Source: CAHJXF01 sp964657795
Lineage (GTDB): Bacteria > Pseudomonadota > Gammaproteobacteria > Burkholderiales > Burkholderiaceae_D
DNA: 27,606 bases
Assembly (NCBI GenBank): GCA_964657795.1
Contig: CAZZWS010000020.1
Location: 1-27,606 of the forward strand
Reading direction: 5' to 3'
Of this stretch, positions 1-7,956 are shown piece after piece. Position 1 is the stretch's first letter. Each line of letters starts with the position of its first letter. Below the pieces are notes generated by a model. It saw only the letters and a program-made list of their open reading frames with translations, was not told the origin of the DNA and searched no databases. A program made the position numbers and the translations under genes.

Positions 1-918
1 ACACCGTCGCCGCAGGTGATCGGGCATCGCATCGTGCACGGTGGGCCCGCGTTGCGGGACCATCGCCGCATCGACGCCTCCGTGCGACGCGCGCTCGAAG
101 CCGCGACGCCGTTCGCGCCGCTGCACATGGCGGCCGCGCTGTCGCTGATCCGCGAAGCCGGCGCGTGCTTTCCCGGCACGCCGCAGGTCGCGTGCCTCGA
201 CACGACGTTCCACCGCGACATGCCCGACGTCGCCCGCACCTTGCCGCTGCCCGCGGCCCTGCGCGCGCAGGGCATCCAGCGCTACGGCTTCCACGGGCTG
301 TCGTGCGAATCGATCGTCCGGCAACTGGCTGCCGAAGCCGGTGGCGTCCCGCGACGCCTCGTGATCGCGCATCTCGGCAACGGCGCGAGCGTCACGGCCG
401 TGCTCGACGGCGTGTCGATCGACACCAGCATGGGCCTGACCCCGAGCGGCGGCATCGTCATGGGCACGCGCAGCGGCGACCTGGACCCCGGCGTCCTGGT
501 GTATCTGGCCCGCGAGAAGCACTTCGACGCGGAGCAACTGGAGGACCTGATCGATCACCGCAGCGGTCTGCTCGGCATCTCCGGTTCGAGCAGCGACATG
601 CGCGCCCTCCATGCGGCGGCGGCCTCGGACGACGACGCCCGCCTGGCCATCCGGATGTTCTGCCGGTCCGTCCAGAAGCAGCTCGGCGCGATGAGCGTCG
701 TGCTGGACGGCATCGACCTGATCGTCTTCACCGGCGGCATCGGCGAACACGATGCGGCCGTGGTCGCTGAAATCCGCGGCGGGCTGTCGTCGATCGGTGT
801 CGATGCGGTCGACCTCTCCGACCGGGGCGCATCGACGGGCGCTCGCTGCCGGGTCCGCGTCCTGCCGTCGCTCGAGGACGAGCAGATCGCGCTGCATGCC
901 CGGCGCCTGGCCGGGTGA
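1..918 (+). CDS. ackA: Acetate kinase, C-terminal part (5' end outside window)
   Basis: This enzyme converts acetyl phosphate and ADP to acetate and ATP in the cytoplasm. The reading frame is open from base 1, so the gene begins upstream; 305 residues are visible. The family is usually about 400 residues, so roughly the first 90 are missing. Visible family signatures are GHRIVHGG (substrate-binding Arg region) at the start of the window, DTTFHRDMP, the GFHGLS histidine segment, the nucleotide-binding GNGASVTAV stretch and TGGIGEHDA near the C-terminus. The complete phosphoketolase at 3611 makes its substrate, so the two genes form a functional pair although they are separated by a minus-strand series. 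The gene converges with the SPFH gene that ends at 1039. Confidence 0.95.
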   Translation, partial: TPSPQVIGHRIVHGGPALRDHRRIDASVRRALEAATPFAPLHMAAALSLIREAGACFPGTPQVACLDTTFHRDMPDVARTLPLPAALRAQGIQRYGFHGLSCESIVRQLAAEAGGVPRRLVIAHLGNGASVTAVLDGVSIDTSMGLTPSGGIVMGTRSGDLDPGVLVYLAREKHFDAEQLEDLIDHRSGLLGISGSSSDMRALHAAAASDDDARLAIRMFCRSVQKQLGAMSVVLDGIDLIVFTGGIGEHDAAVVAEIRGGLSSIGVDAVDLSDRGASTGARCRVRVLPSLEDEQIALHARRLAG

Positions 919-1038
919 CCGTTCGGCTACGTCCGTGAATTGTCGTTCAGGCGCGCGATGGCCCGCGAGTCTCCCATGCGTCTCCCGCGCGCCATCTGCG
1001 GATCGTCTTCGAGCGCAGTCAGACGACCGGGCGCGCCG
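919..1038. other. Convergent intergenic region between ackA and the SPFH gene
   Basis: These 120 bases separate two stop codons. They contain an imperfect inverted repeat: gcgcgatggcccgcgag near 951-967 faces ctcccgcgcgccatc near 982-996. It could help end transcription from either side, but there is no T-tract, so it is not called as an intrinsic terminator. Confidence 0.3.
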
Positions 1039-1986
1039 TCATGCAGGCACGAGCGCGTCCGGTTCGGGCACCTCGACGACCGGCCGGGACGGGCGATCCG
1101 CCGGGCGGACGAGCGGTCCCCGCGTCCCGGTCGCGGCGGGCTCCGGCGCGACCTGGCCCGCGAGCGCGAACGCGAGCGTGGCCGCGGACGGGTTGAGGCT
1201 GTCGACCATCGAACTCGGCATCAGGATCGTGGCGCCGCGCTCCTTGGTCGTCTCGTAGATGATGTTCATGGCCCGCAGCTGCAGTGCCCATGGATGGCCT
1301 TCGTAGATGGACGCCGCCGCGACGAACTGGCCTGCGATCGCCGCCTCTGCCGAACCGAGGATGACGCGCGCCTGCTTCTCGCGTTCGGCCTGGGCCTGAC
1401 GCGACATCGCGTCCTGCAGCGCCTCGGGGATCGCGACGTCGCGGATCTCGACGGAACTCACAGCGATGCCCCAGGGCGCGGTCTTGGCGGCGATCTCGAC
1501 CTTCAGGCGTTCGTCCGCGTCCTTGCGATCCGACAGCAGCGCGGTCAGCATCGACGAGCCGATCATCTCGCGCAGCGACGTCTGCGCCACGCGATCGATC
1601 GCTTCACGGTAGTTGGTGATGGCCAGCGCCGCCTTCTCGGCGTCCTCGACGTGCCAGAAGATGATCGCGTCGACGTTGACGGGGACCGTGTCGCGGGTCA
1701 GCGCCTGCTCGGCATTGAAGGCCGTCGTCTGGATGCGGCAGTCGACGATCGCGACGATGCTGTCGATGACCGGGAAGATGGCGAACATGCCTGCGCCCTT
1801 CACGCTCTGCAGTTTCCCCATCCTCAGGATCACGAACTTCTGCCAGACGTTGGCCATCTTCAGCGACGAGGCGATGACCGCGGCGGCGACCAGCGGCACG
1901 AGGCCCATCAGCGGGTCGAAGAGGTAGCCGACGGCGACGCCGATGACCAGGCAAACGAAGACGAGGAATGCCGTGACGGGATTCAT
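1039..1986 (-). CDS. SPFH/band 7 (stomatin/slipin-like) membrane protein
   Basis: The 315-residue product is a stomatin-like protein of the SPFH/band 7 superfamily, which forms membrane-anchored oligomers thought to organise membrane microdomains. Two hydrophobic segments lie at about residues 3-21 and 27-42. The band 7 domain follows, from VILRMGKLQSVKGAGMF through DTVPVNVDAIIFW to SSVEIRDVAIPEALQDAM, then an Ala/Glu-rich helix (QAEREKQARVILGSAEA) and a Pro-rich tail. I chose the ATG at 1986-1984 because it follows a clear AAGGAG about 6 nt upstream and overlaps the stop of the PRC-barrel gene as ATGA, which indicates translational coupling. Slipins often pair with NfeD proteins; here the coupled partner is a PRC-barrel protein instead. 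The long open frame upstream of this ATG overlaps the PRC gene and is not coding. Confidence 0.9.
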   Translation of the reverse strand: MNPVTAFLVFVCLVIGVAVGYLFDPLMGLVPLVAAAVIASSLKMANVWQKFVILRMGKLQSVKGAGMFAIFPVIDSIVAIVDCRIQTTAFNAEQALTRDTVPVNVDAIIFWHVEDAEKAALAITNYREAIDRVAQTSLREMIGSSMLTALLSDRKDADERLKVEIAAKTAPWGIAVSSVEIRDVAIPEALQDAMSRQAQAEREKQARVILGSAEAAIAGQFVAAASIYEGHPWALQLRAMNIIYETTKERGATILMPSSMVDSLNPSAATLAFALAGQVAPEPAATGTRGPLVRPADRPSRPVVEVPEPDALVPA

Positions 1987-2807
1987 GTGGGCTCCTTCAG
2001 GAGCGCCGCCCTGCGCGCCTCGTGTCCGGTGCGCCCGTGGACTTCGTGGAGGCTGAGGGCCTGCTCCTGGTCCCACGCCATGTCGGGATCGTATGAAGGC
2101 GCCGCCTTCACCGATGCGCGACTCAGGTCGACCGTCACGATCTCTTCCGGCCACTGCACGCCGGTGATCGATTCCGGCGCGATCAGGACCTGATGACCGA
2201 GCCACCAGCTGCTGGTGTCCACGACGACGAAGCGGATGGCCCACGTCTCGTCGTCGACGAGATAGCCCGACACATGCCCGATGTCGCCATCGGTCGCGTG
2301 CAGGTGATAGCCGGTGACGGCCTTGCAACTGCGCAGATGCGGATCGTCGTGGCGATGGGGCCGGTGCCCGGCGCGCGGCGACTCATCGGTGTCGCCGTCC
2401 CTGTCTTCCGGATCGATGGCGGTGCCGACGTAGCCCGGCGCCAGTGCGTCGGGATAAAAGCCGCCACCCCACATGCCCGTTCCGGCCCAGTAATACGGAT
2501 AGCCGTAGTACCCCATGTAGGCCACTTCGTGCGGCCGCGATACGGGCTGGTCGGTGTCGATGTCCGGGCTGTGCCTGACCTGCTCCCGGGTGATCGACAC
2601 CGACAGCGTGCCGTGGGCCAGGTTGGGACGCGAAACGGAGATGGGAGAGATCAGCACCCGCCGCTCCAGCAGCCAGCTACCGGTGTCCGCCACGATGTGG
2701 CGAATCGCCCAGGCGTGGTCGTCGAAGTAGAAATCCTCGACATGTCCGATCTCGCCATCGGTCGCACGGATGACATAACGATCGAGGTCTCGCGTGTTGC
2801 GCAACAT
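1983..2807 (-). CDS. Tandem PRC-barrel domain protein
   Basis: The product has 274 residues and two PRC-barrel domains. The first is at about residues 5-75 (YVIRATDGEIGHVEDFYFDD, then WAIRHIVADTGSWL). The second is at about 165-235 (YHLHATDGDIGHVSGYLVDD, then WAIRFVVVDTSSWWL). They are joined by a Gly/Tyr/Pro-rich stretch and a charged, His-rich linker. PRC barrels are small beta-barrels found in photosynthetic reaction-centre H subunits and in RNA-processing and stress proteins; this tandem form is common near stress and central-carbon genes. There is no signal peptide. An AAAGGAC motif lies about 9 nt before the ATG. The stop overlaps the SPFH start. The exact function is unknown. Confidence 0.88.
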   Translation of the reverse strand: MLRNTRDLDRYVIRATDGEIGHVEDFYFDDHAWAIRHIVADTGSWLLERRVLISPISVSRPNLAHGTLSVSITREQVRHSPDIDTDQPVSRPHEVAYMGYYGYPYYWAGTGMWGGGFYPDALAPGYVGTAIDPEDRDGDTDESPRAGHRPHRHDDPHLRSCKAVTGYHLHATDGDIGHVSGYLVDDETWAIRFVVVDTSSWWLGHQVLIAPESITGVQWPEEIVTVDLSRASVKAAPSYDPDMAWDQEQALSLHEVHGRTGHEARRAALLKEPT

Positions 2808-2910
2808 GATGCAGGTCCTTTCAGGATCCGGGTCGGATCGCCCGATGACCGGATCGGGACCGGCCCGTCATTTACGTCGCCGCGTCACTGCGCAGCGTCA
2901 CTTCGCCGCG
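2808..2910. repeat. Intergenic stem-loop and 12-bp direct repeat
   Basis: The gap between the 105-residue gene and the PRC-barrel gene holds a 6-bp perfect inverted repeat, CCCGAT (2841-2846) with ATCGGG (2853-2858). The 12-bp direct repeat TCGCCGCGTCAC occurs at 2877-2888 and 2903-2914; its second copy runs over the stop codon of the upstream gene. The role is unknown. It may affect read-through between the two genes. Confidence 0.4.
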
Positions 2911-3228
2911 TCACGTCACCGCGCCTCGCGACTGTCGCGCCGCGATGCGCTGCGCGCCGTGTTCCATCACCAGAGGCGCCACGCCCGGGTCGGTCGCTCG
3001 TGATGCCAGCGCGTTACCCTGGCCCGAGCGCATCGAATCGAGGACGTCGATCGAACGATGCGCACGGGCGAGCGCATCGACGCGAACCGCGTCGATCTGC
3101 GACGAGTCCGACGCGCCCTGGACGCAGTAGAGCCCGTCGACGAAGTAGGTCCATCGGATGCGCGCGCGCGGGATGTCGCAGAGTTCGAGATCGATCGAGT
3201 GGCCGTGGTAGACGTAGGTCTCTTTCAT
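2911..3228 (-). CDS. Small hypothetical protein (105 residues)
   Basis: I do not recognise a family. The predicted protein begins MKETYVYHGHSIDLELCDIP and looks beta-rich in the first 40 residues (WTYFVDGLYCV), followed by an Ala/Arg/Asp-rich helical part. It has no signal peptide or membrane segment. It lies 103 nt upstream of the PRC-barrel gene on the same strand and is divergent from phosphoketolase, so it is probably the first gene of the PRC/SPFH unit. A GAGG motif sits about 6 nt before the ATG. The N-terminal composition is protein-like, whereas the C-terminal third is less convincing. Reality of the gene is likely, function unknown. Confidence 0.6.
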   Translation of the reverse strand: MKETYVYHGHSIDLELCDIPRARIRWTYFVDGLYCVQGASDSSQIDAVRVDALARAHRSIDVLDSMRSGQGNALASRATDPGVAPLVMEHGAQRIAARQSRGAVT

Positions 3229-3610
3229 TTGCAGCCTCGCGCTCCTGGTTTACGGACGACTCTCCGCACCGCTCGACGATCGCTCGGTCCGTCGCGCCCG
3301 TCTGTGCGGCAACCGACGGAGTCCGCACGTCGGGACGACTCGGCTCTCGACGAGGAAGAACCCTGCGCGAAGACTTCGATGTGGGGGGGGTGCGTCGGCG
3401 AACGAAACTGTCGACCGATTTCTCATGCTCGCATTCATTCGCGCTCTCATCAGACCCATGCGACGACGCACGGCCATCTTGGCGTCGCCGTGACGCACGG
3501 TCTGTGCGCCAGCGAACACCGGGTCCGCGACCGCCGTCTGCGCGCTGCCGCACAGACGGTAAAGGACGCGCGCCTTACAAACGGGGGATCGAAATCGAGG
3601 ACCACGCCCC
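3229..3610. promoter_or_regulatory. Divergent promoter region with mutually exclusive inverted repeats before xfp
   Basis: This 382-base gap separates the minus-strand unit from phosphoketolase. I see no convincing gene in it; a minus-strand open frame at 3250-3612 has shadow-like composition. It contains a G8 run at 3383-3390. Close to xfp, GTCTGTGCG (3500-3508) can pair with CGCACAGAC (3549-3557), while CCGTCTG (3534-3540) can pair with CAGACGG (3553-3559). These two pairings exclude each other. A further bulged stem, GTAAAGG with CCTTAC, lies just after them. No Fnr/Crp box (TTGAT-N4-ATCAA) was recognised by eye. Confidence 0.4.
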
Positions 3611-6022
3611 ATGACCCACGACCCGGTCAGCCCCGACCTGCTGGACAGGATGGACGCCTACTGGCGAGCCGCGAACTACCTCTCCGTCGGGCAGATCTAT
3701 CTCTACGACAACCCGCTGCTGAAGGAGCCGCTGAAGCTCTCGCACGTGAAACCGCTCGTGGTCGGGCACTGGGGGACGACGCCGGGCCAGAACTTCGTCT
3801 ACGTCCACCTCAACCGCGTCATCAGGCAGTACGACCTGAACATGCTCTATGTCGCGGGGCCCGGGCACGGCGGCCCGGCCATCGTCGGCAACGTGTATCT
3901 CGAAGGCACCTGGAGCGAGGTGTATCCGGAGATCACGCAGGACGAGGCGGGGCTCAAGCGTTTCTTCAAGCAATTTTCCTTCCCCGGCGGCATCTCCAGT
4001 CACGTGGCGCCGACGACGCCGGGTTCGATCCACGAGGGCGGCGAGCTCGGCTACTCGCTCAGCCATGCCTTCGGCGCCGTGTTCGACAACCCCGACCTGA
4101 TCGTCGCGTGCGTGGTCGGCGATGGCGAGGCCGAGACCGGGCCGCTCGCGACCGCCTGGCAGTCGACGAAGATGCTCGACGCCGCGACCGACGGCGCGGT
4201 CCTGCCGATCCTGCATCTCAACGGTTTCAAGATCAGCAACCCGACGCTGCTCGCACGCATCGAGCACGAGGAGCTCGAACAGTTCTTCCGGGGCTGCGGC
4301 TGGACGCCGCTGTTCGTCGAAGGCGACGACCCCGCGACGATGCACCGCCTGATGGCGGACGCGCTCGACGAAGCGGTCGCGATGATCAGGCAGGCGCAGC
4401 AGTCGGCGCGCGTGGATCGCAATCCGATGCGGCCGCGGTGGCCGATGATCGTGCTCCGGTCGCCGAAGGGCTGGACCGGGCCGAAGGTCGTCGACGGCCT
4501 GCCGTGCGAAGGCACGTTCCGCTCGCACCAGGTGCCGTTGCTCGTGGATGCGCGGCATCCCGAACATGTCGAACAGCTCGAACGCTGGATGAAGAGCTAT
4601 CGGGCCGAAGAGCTCTTCGACGAGCATGGCCGGCTGATGCCCGAGCTGGCCGAGCTGGCGCCACGGGGCGACCGCCGCATGGGCTCGAATCCGCACGCCA
4701 ACGGCGGCCTGCTGCTGCACGACCTGCGCATGCCGGACTTTCGCGACTATGCCGTCGAGGTTCCTGCGCCCGGTGCGCTGCAGGGACAGGACACGATCAT
4801 CCTCGGCAGGTTTCTGCGCGACGTCGTGCGGTGCAACCAGAAGCAGCGCAACTTCCGCATCTTCGGCCCGGACGAGACCCTGTCGAACCTTCTCGGAGCC
4901 GTCTTCGAAGCGACGAATCGCCAGTGGGATGCGCGGACGGACGACGATGAATTCCTCGCACCCACCGGCCGCGTGCTCGACGCGATGCTGAGCGAGCATC
5001 AGTGCGAGGGCTGGCTGGAAGGGTATCTCCTGACCGGCCGGCACGGCCTGTTCAACAGCTACGAGGCCTTCATCCGCATCGTCGATTCGATGTTCAGCCA
5101 GCATGCCAAATGGCTGAAGGTGACGCGCGAACTGCCGTGGCGTCGACCGATCGCGTCGCTCAACTACCTGCTCGCATCGCACGTCTGGCAACAGGACCAC
5201 AACGGCTTCACGCACCAGGATCCGGGCTTCCTCGATCACGTCGTCAACAAGAAGGCCGACATCGTCCGCGCGTATCTGCCGCCCGATGCCAACTGCCTGC
5301 TGTCGGTGTTCGACCACTGCCTGCGCAGCCGCAACTACGTCAACGTGGTGGTGGCCGGCAAGCATCCGCTGCCGCAGTGGCTGACGATGGAAGCCGCGGT
5401 CGTCCACTGCACCGAAGGCATCGGCATCTGGCCGTGGGCCAGCAACGACCAGGACGGGGATCCCGACGTGGTGATGGCGTGCTGCGGCGACACGCCGACG
5501 CTGGAAGTCATGGCGGCCGTCTCCATCCTGCGCGAGCACCTGCCCGAGCTGAAGGTCCGCGTCGTCAACGTGGTCGACCTGATGCGCCTGCAGTCCAGCA
5601 GCGAGCATCCGCACGGCATGAACGACGAAGACTACGACTCGCTGTTCACGCGGGACAAGCACATCATCTTCGCCTTCCACGGCTATCCGTGGCTGATCCA
5701 TCGGCTGACCTATCGACGGACCAATCGCAACCTGCACGTGCGCGGCTACAAGGAGGAAGGGACCATCACGACGCCGTTCGACATGCGCGTGCAGAACGAC
5801 CTCGACCGCTTCCATCTGGTCCAGGACGTGATCGATCGTGTCCCGGTACGCGGCAGCAGGGCCGACTATCTGAAGCAGATGACGCGAGACAAGCTGATCG
5901 AGCACAAGCGATACATCGACACGCACGGCAAGGACATGCCCGAGATCCTCGAGTGGAAGTGGACGTCGAACGAGCCGCGGATCGGGGCGGCCGTGGGGCC
6001 TACGAAGGAAGTGCCGGCGTGA
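3611..6022 (+). CDS. xfp: Xylulose-5-phosphate/fructose-6-phosphate phosphoketolase
   Basis: This TPP-dependent enzyme cleaves xylulose 5-phosphate and/or fructose 6-phosphate with phosphate to acetyl phosphate plus glyceraldehyde 3-phosphate or erythrose 4-phosphate. The 803-residue length is normal for the family. Key segments are GHWGTTPGQ (residues 52-60), GPGHGGPA (83-90), SHVAPTTPGSIHEGGELGY (130-148) and the TPP/magnesium motif GDGEAETGP (170-178). The phosphoketolase C-terminal domain follows the central TPP domain and includes the EHPHGM and YPWLIHRLTYRR segments. GAGGA precedes the ATG by about 9 nt. It supplies acetyl phosphate to the acetate kinase at the left edge. Its downstream neighbour, in convergent orientation, is a Crp/Fnr-type regulator that may respond to the same conditions. 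The choice between C5 and C6 substrate cannot be made from sequence. Confidence 0.97.
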   Translation: MTHDPVSPDLLDRMDAYWRAANYLSVGQIYLYDNPLLKEPLKLSHVKPLVVGHWGTTPGQNFVYVHLNRVIRQYDLNMLYVAGPGHGGPAIVGNVYLEGTWSEVYPEITQDEAGLKRFFKQFSFPGGISSHVAPTTPGSIHEGGELGYSLSHAFGAVFDNPDLIVACVVGDGEAETGPLATAWQSTKMLDAATDGAVLPILHLNGFKISNPTLLARIEHEELEQFFRGCGWTPLFVEGDDPATMHRLMADALDEAVAMIRQAQQSARVDRNPMRPRWPMIVLRSPKGWTGPKVVDGLPCEGTFRSHQVPLLVDARHPEHVEQLERWMKSYRAEELFDEHGRLMPELAELAPRGDRRMGSNPHANGGLLLHDLRMPDFRDYAVEVPAPGALQGQDTIILGRFLRDVVRCNQKQRNFRIFGPDETLSNLLGAVFEATNRQWDARTDDDEFLAPTGRVLDAMLSEHQCEGWLEGYLLTGRHGLFNSYEAFIRIVDSMFSQHAKWLKVTRELPWRRPIASLNYLLASHVWQQDHNGFTHQDPGFLDHVVNKKADIVRAYLPPDANCLLSVFDHCLRSRNYVNVVVAGKHPLPQWLTMEAAVVHCTEGIGIWPWASNDQDGDPDVVMACCGDTPTLEVMAAVSILREHLPELKVRVVNVVDLMRLQSSSEHPHGMNDEDYDSLFTRDKHIIFAFHGYPWLIHRLTYRRTNRNLHVRGYKEEGTITTPFDMRVQNDLDRFHLVQDVIDRVPVRGSRADYLKQMTRDKLIEHKRYIDTHGKDMPEILEWKWTSNEPRIGAAVGPTKEVPA

Positions 6023-6151
6023 CAGGTCGCGGGAGGGCCAAGAAATCGTCGGTCGCGACATGACAGCGATGCCCGGGTGGATCGGCGAGAGCGTCGACAA
6101 GGGTGCGCCCGAAAATGCGCTGGCGCGGCAAACGCATCGGAAACGCGCGGT

Positions 6152-6841
6152 TCATCGCTTCAACTGCGCGTAGGCCGTCCGATCCGACGCGTAGCAGCTG
6201 CAGGCCGCTGCTTCGAGGCCCCTGCGGTCCACCACCGTGACGTCGCCGCGGTGGTACTCGATCAGTCCATCGTGTTGCAAGGCGACCGCGGCCGCCGTGA
6301 CCCCGACGCGCCGGACGCCCAGCATGTACGACAGGAACTCCTGCGTGACGTGGAAGCCGTCTTCGCGCGCACGGTCCTGACTCATCAGGAGCCAGCGTGC
6401 GAGTCGCGGCTTGATCAGGTGATAGCGCGCGCATGCAGCAGAAGACGTCAGTTGAGCCATCAGCACCGCGACGTAGCGATTGATACCCTGCCTCAGCGTC
6501 GCGTTGGTGGACAACTCGGACCGGAACCTGGCGGCAGACATGCGCCAGGCAGAGCCTGGCCCCTGTACGACCGAACGCACCGGCGACGTGTTGACACCCA
6601 GGGCGAGATGCACACCGAGCATTCCCTCCGGACCGACCATGCCGACTTCGAGCGCGGAGGTCTGGTCGACGAGCGCGACCAGCGAAACGAAGCCACGAAC
6701 CGGAAAATAGACGTGCCTCGTCAGGGACCCGGATTCGTACAGCGTGTCGGACAGCTTCAATTCGACCCTCTCGCACATGCCGAGGACACGCGCACGAGCC
6801 ATGGCGGGGAGCGCTTCGATCAAACGGTTCTTGTCGGACAA
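6152..6841 (-). CDS. Crp/Fnr-family transcription regulator (proposed TTG start)
   Basis: The protein, 229 residues from the proposed start, has an N-terminal cyclic-nucleotide-binding-like sensor domain (LYESGSLTRHVYFPVRGFVSLV, then GMVGPEGMLGV). Its C-terminal winged helix-turn-helix includes TQEFLSYMLGVRRVGVTAAA. It lacks the N-terminal Fe-S cysteines of FNR, and the ligand is unknown. I chose the TTG at 6841-6839 because it follows AGAGGAG at ideal spacing and gives the usual N-terminus (SDKNRLIEALP). The next ATG downstream would cut into the sensor domain, and the upstream ATG at 6982 adds 47 non-family-like residues. The ribosome binding site lies inside a perfect 10-bp hairpin (6844-6867). 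The gene converges on xfp, leaving 129 bases between stops. Confidence 0.85.
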   Translation of the reverse strand: MSDKNRLIEALPAMARARVLGMCERVELKLSDTLYESGSLTRHVYFPVRGFVSLVALVDQTSALEVGMVGPEGMLGVHLALGVNTSPVRSVVQGPGSAWRMSAARFRSELSTNATLRQGINRYVAVLMAQLTSSAACARYHLIKPRLARWLLMSQDRAREDGFHVTQEFLSYMLGVRRVGVTAAAVALQHDGLIEYHRGDVTVVDRRGLEAAACSCYASDRTAYAQLKR

Positions 6842-6843
6842 GC

Positions 6844-6867
6844 CGGTGCTCCTCTGCAGGAGCACCG
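6844..6867 (-). promoter_or_regulatory. Hairpin covering the ribosome binding site of the Crp/Fnr-type gene
   Basis: CGGTGCTCCT (6844-6853) and AGGAGCACCG (6858-6867) form a perfect 10-bp inverted repeat with a 4-nt loop. In the mRNA the 3' arm contains the AGGAG Shine-Dalgarno sequence, so the stem would hide it; the TTG start follows 2 nt after the stem. This is an RNA-level control candidate. A palindromic protein-binding site is an alternative, but the sequence does not match the Crp/Fnr consensus. Confidence 0.55.
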
Positions 6868-6953
6868 AGCGGGCGATGCATTCGAATGAATGCGCCCCGT
6901 CATGCGCAACCTTGCAGCGGAGCCTGAACGATTTACCGCGTACTGTCCGTCTC

Positions 6954-7076
6954 CTAGCGCACGGACCGCGGCCGTGTTCCACGCGGGCGGATCGACTGGA
7001 TGTCCGGCAGCAGCCGGTCGTGTTCCTTCTTCACGACGGCGCGCATGTGCGCTTTCGAACACACGAAATGGTTCAT
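6954..7076 (-). CDS. Possible 40-residue small protein
   Basis: A short frame starts at the ATG at 7076-7074 and encodes a basic peptide beginning MNHFVCSKAHMRAVVKKEHD. Its lysine and isoleucine content is higher than the usual GC-rich shadow frames here. It sits between the racemase and the Crp/Fnr-type gene on the same strand. The only upstream purine run is GGGGGG about 8 nt before the ATG. I do not recognise a family. It may equally be leader sequence of the regulator gene. Confidence 0.3.
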   Translation of the reverse strand: MNHFVCSKAHMRAVVKKEHDRLLPDIQSIRPRGTRPRSVR

Positions 7077-7161
7077 CGCGGTGCCCCCCGGGTTCAAGGT
7101 CTCTCGTGACAGGCGTCGCAGCGTGCCGCGGCGTGCAGACGCTGGTCGGCCGAAAGCAGCT

Positions 7162-7821
7162 CTACCAGCCGAGCAACACGCGCCCGAGCGCCATGGACGC
7201 GGCGGCGAGGCTCGGCTCGACGACCGGGATGCCGAGCGCGTCCTGCAAAGGGTCGCGAAACGACGCCATGCCGGCACATCCCATCACGATGACCTGCGCA
7301 CCGCGCTCGTCACGCAGGCGTCGACCCGCGTCGATCATGCGATCGAGCGTGCTCGAACCACCGGCGAGGTCGGTCACGTTCATCCCGATGGCGATCTCGC
7401 CGGCGAGCCGGTCACGGATGCCCATCGATCCCCAGCCGCGCAGGTGACGCGGGATCGACGTGTCGAGAATGGCGATCACGCCAAACGTCTGGCCGAGCGT
7501 CATCGCCGTCAGTGCCGCGGACTCGCTGATCCCCAACACGGGACGGTTCGTGATCTCGCGCAGCGCCTGCAGGCCCGGATCGCTGAAGCACGCGATGACG
7601 AACGCGGCGGCGCGCTCCTCCAGGGAACGCGCGAGCGCGATCAGCGGCATCACGACGCCGTCGACGTCGCACTGGGTCTGGATGCCGGGCGGTCCGGCAG
7701 CGAGCGTGAGGCATTCGATGGCCGGCCCACCGGCGATTCGCAACGGCGCCAGGGCGGCGTCGATCCCGTCGGTCACGGTCTGCGAACTGTTGGGATTGAT
7801 CACGTAGATCACGCGCTGCAT
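7162..7821 (-). CDS. Asp/Glu/hydantoin racemase family protein
   Basis: The product has 219 residues and belongs to the Asp/Glu racemase superfamily, hydantoin-racemase branch. These enzymes invert the alpha carbon by a two-cysteine acid/base mechanism without cofactor. Both cysteines are visible: Cys78 in VIACFSDPG and Cys182 in VMGCAGM. The N-terminus (VIYVINPNSSQTVTDGI) and C-terminal GIPVVEPSLAAASMALG are typical of hydantoin racemases. The ATG follows GGAG at about 9 nt. The gene is divergent from the LysR-type regulator, with an operator copy 102 nt upstream. A hydantoinase in the neighbouring operon supports a role on 5-substituted hydantoins or a similar cyclic compound. An allantoin or other racemase specificity cannot be excluded. 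Confidence 0.9.
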   Translation of the reverse strand: MQRVIYVINPNSSQTVTDGIDAALAPLRIAGGPAIECLTLAAGPPGIQTQCDVDGVVMPLIALARSLEERAAAFVIACFSDPGLQALREITNRPVLGISESAALTAMTLGQTFGVIAILDTSIPRHLRGWGSMGIRDRLAGEIAIGMNVTDLAGGSSTLDRMIDAGRRLRDERGAQVIVMGCAGMASFRDPLQDALGIPVVEPSLAAASMALGRVLLGW

Positions 7822-7922
7822 GGCTTGACTCCACAGGTCGTCCGCAAACGTCGGACCCGACGACTCTACCCGCGGCGCCGTGGCATGGTCCTTGCACACC
7901 CTTGCACATTCGTCGCCCGTCC

Positions 7923-7937
7923 TTAACACCGTGTTAT
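7923..7937 (-). promoter_or_regulatory. LysR-type operator copy A (racemase/lysR intergenic)
   Basis: Read towards the racemase the site is ATAACACGGTGTTAA; its core TAACAC-N-GTGTTA is a perfect palindrome and fits the T-N11-A rule of LysR regulators. It lies 102 nt upstream of the racemase ATG and 19 nt upstream of the chosen LysR start, as expected for a site that activates the divergent gene and autoregulates lysR. Weak promoter-like hexamers for the racemase are GGACCA (7891-7886) and TAGAGT (7868-7863), 17 nt apart. Confidence 0.75.
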
Positions 7938-7956
7938 GTCCATTGCGGAGAATTCC

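Noticed and set aside
3575..6100. 841-codon minus-strand open frame opposite phosphoketolase
   Set aside because: The plus strand encodes an unmistakable complete phosphoketolase; the antisense product has repetitive shadow composition.
6844..6867. The 10-bp palindrome as an intrinsic terminator
   Set aside because: No T-tract follows on either strand, and it directly precedes a start codon; ribosome-binding-site masking explains its place better.
7936..7956. ATG at 7936 as the start of the LysR-type regulator
   Set aside because: It lies on the last bases of operator A and has no ribosome binding site, while the ATG at 7957 follows GCGGAG at good spacing.
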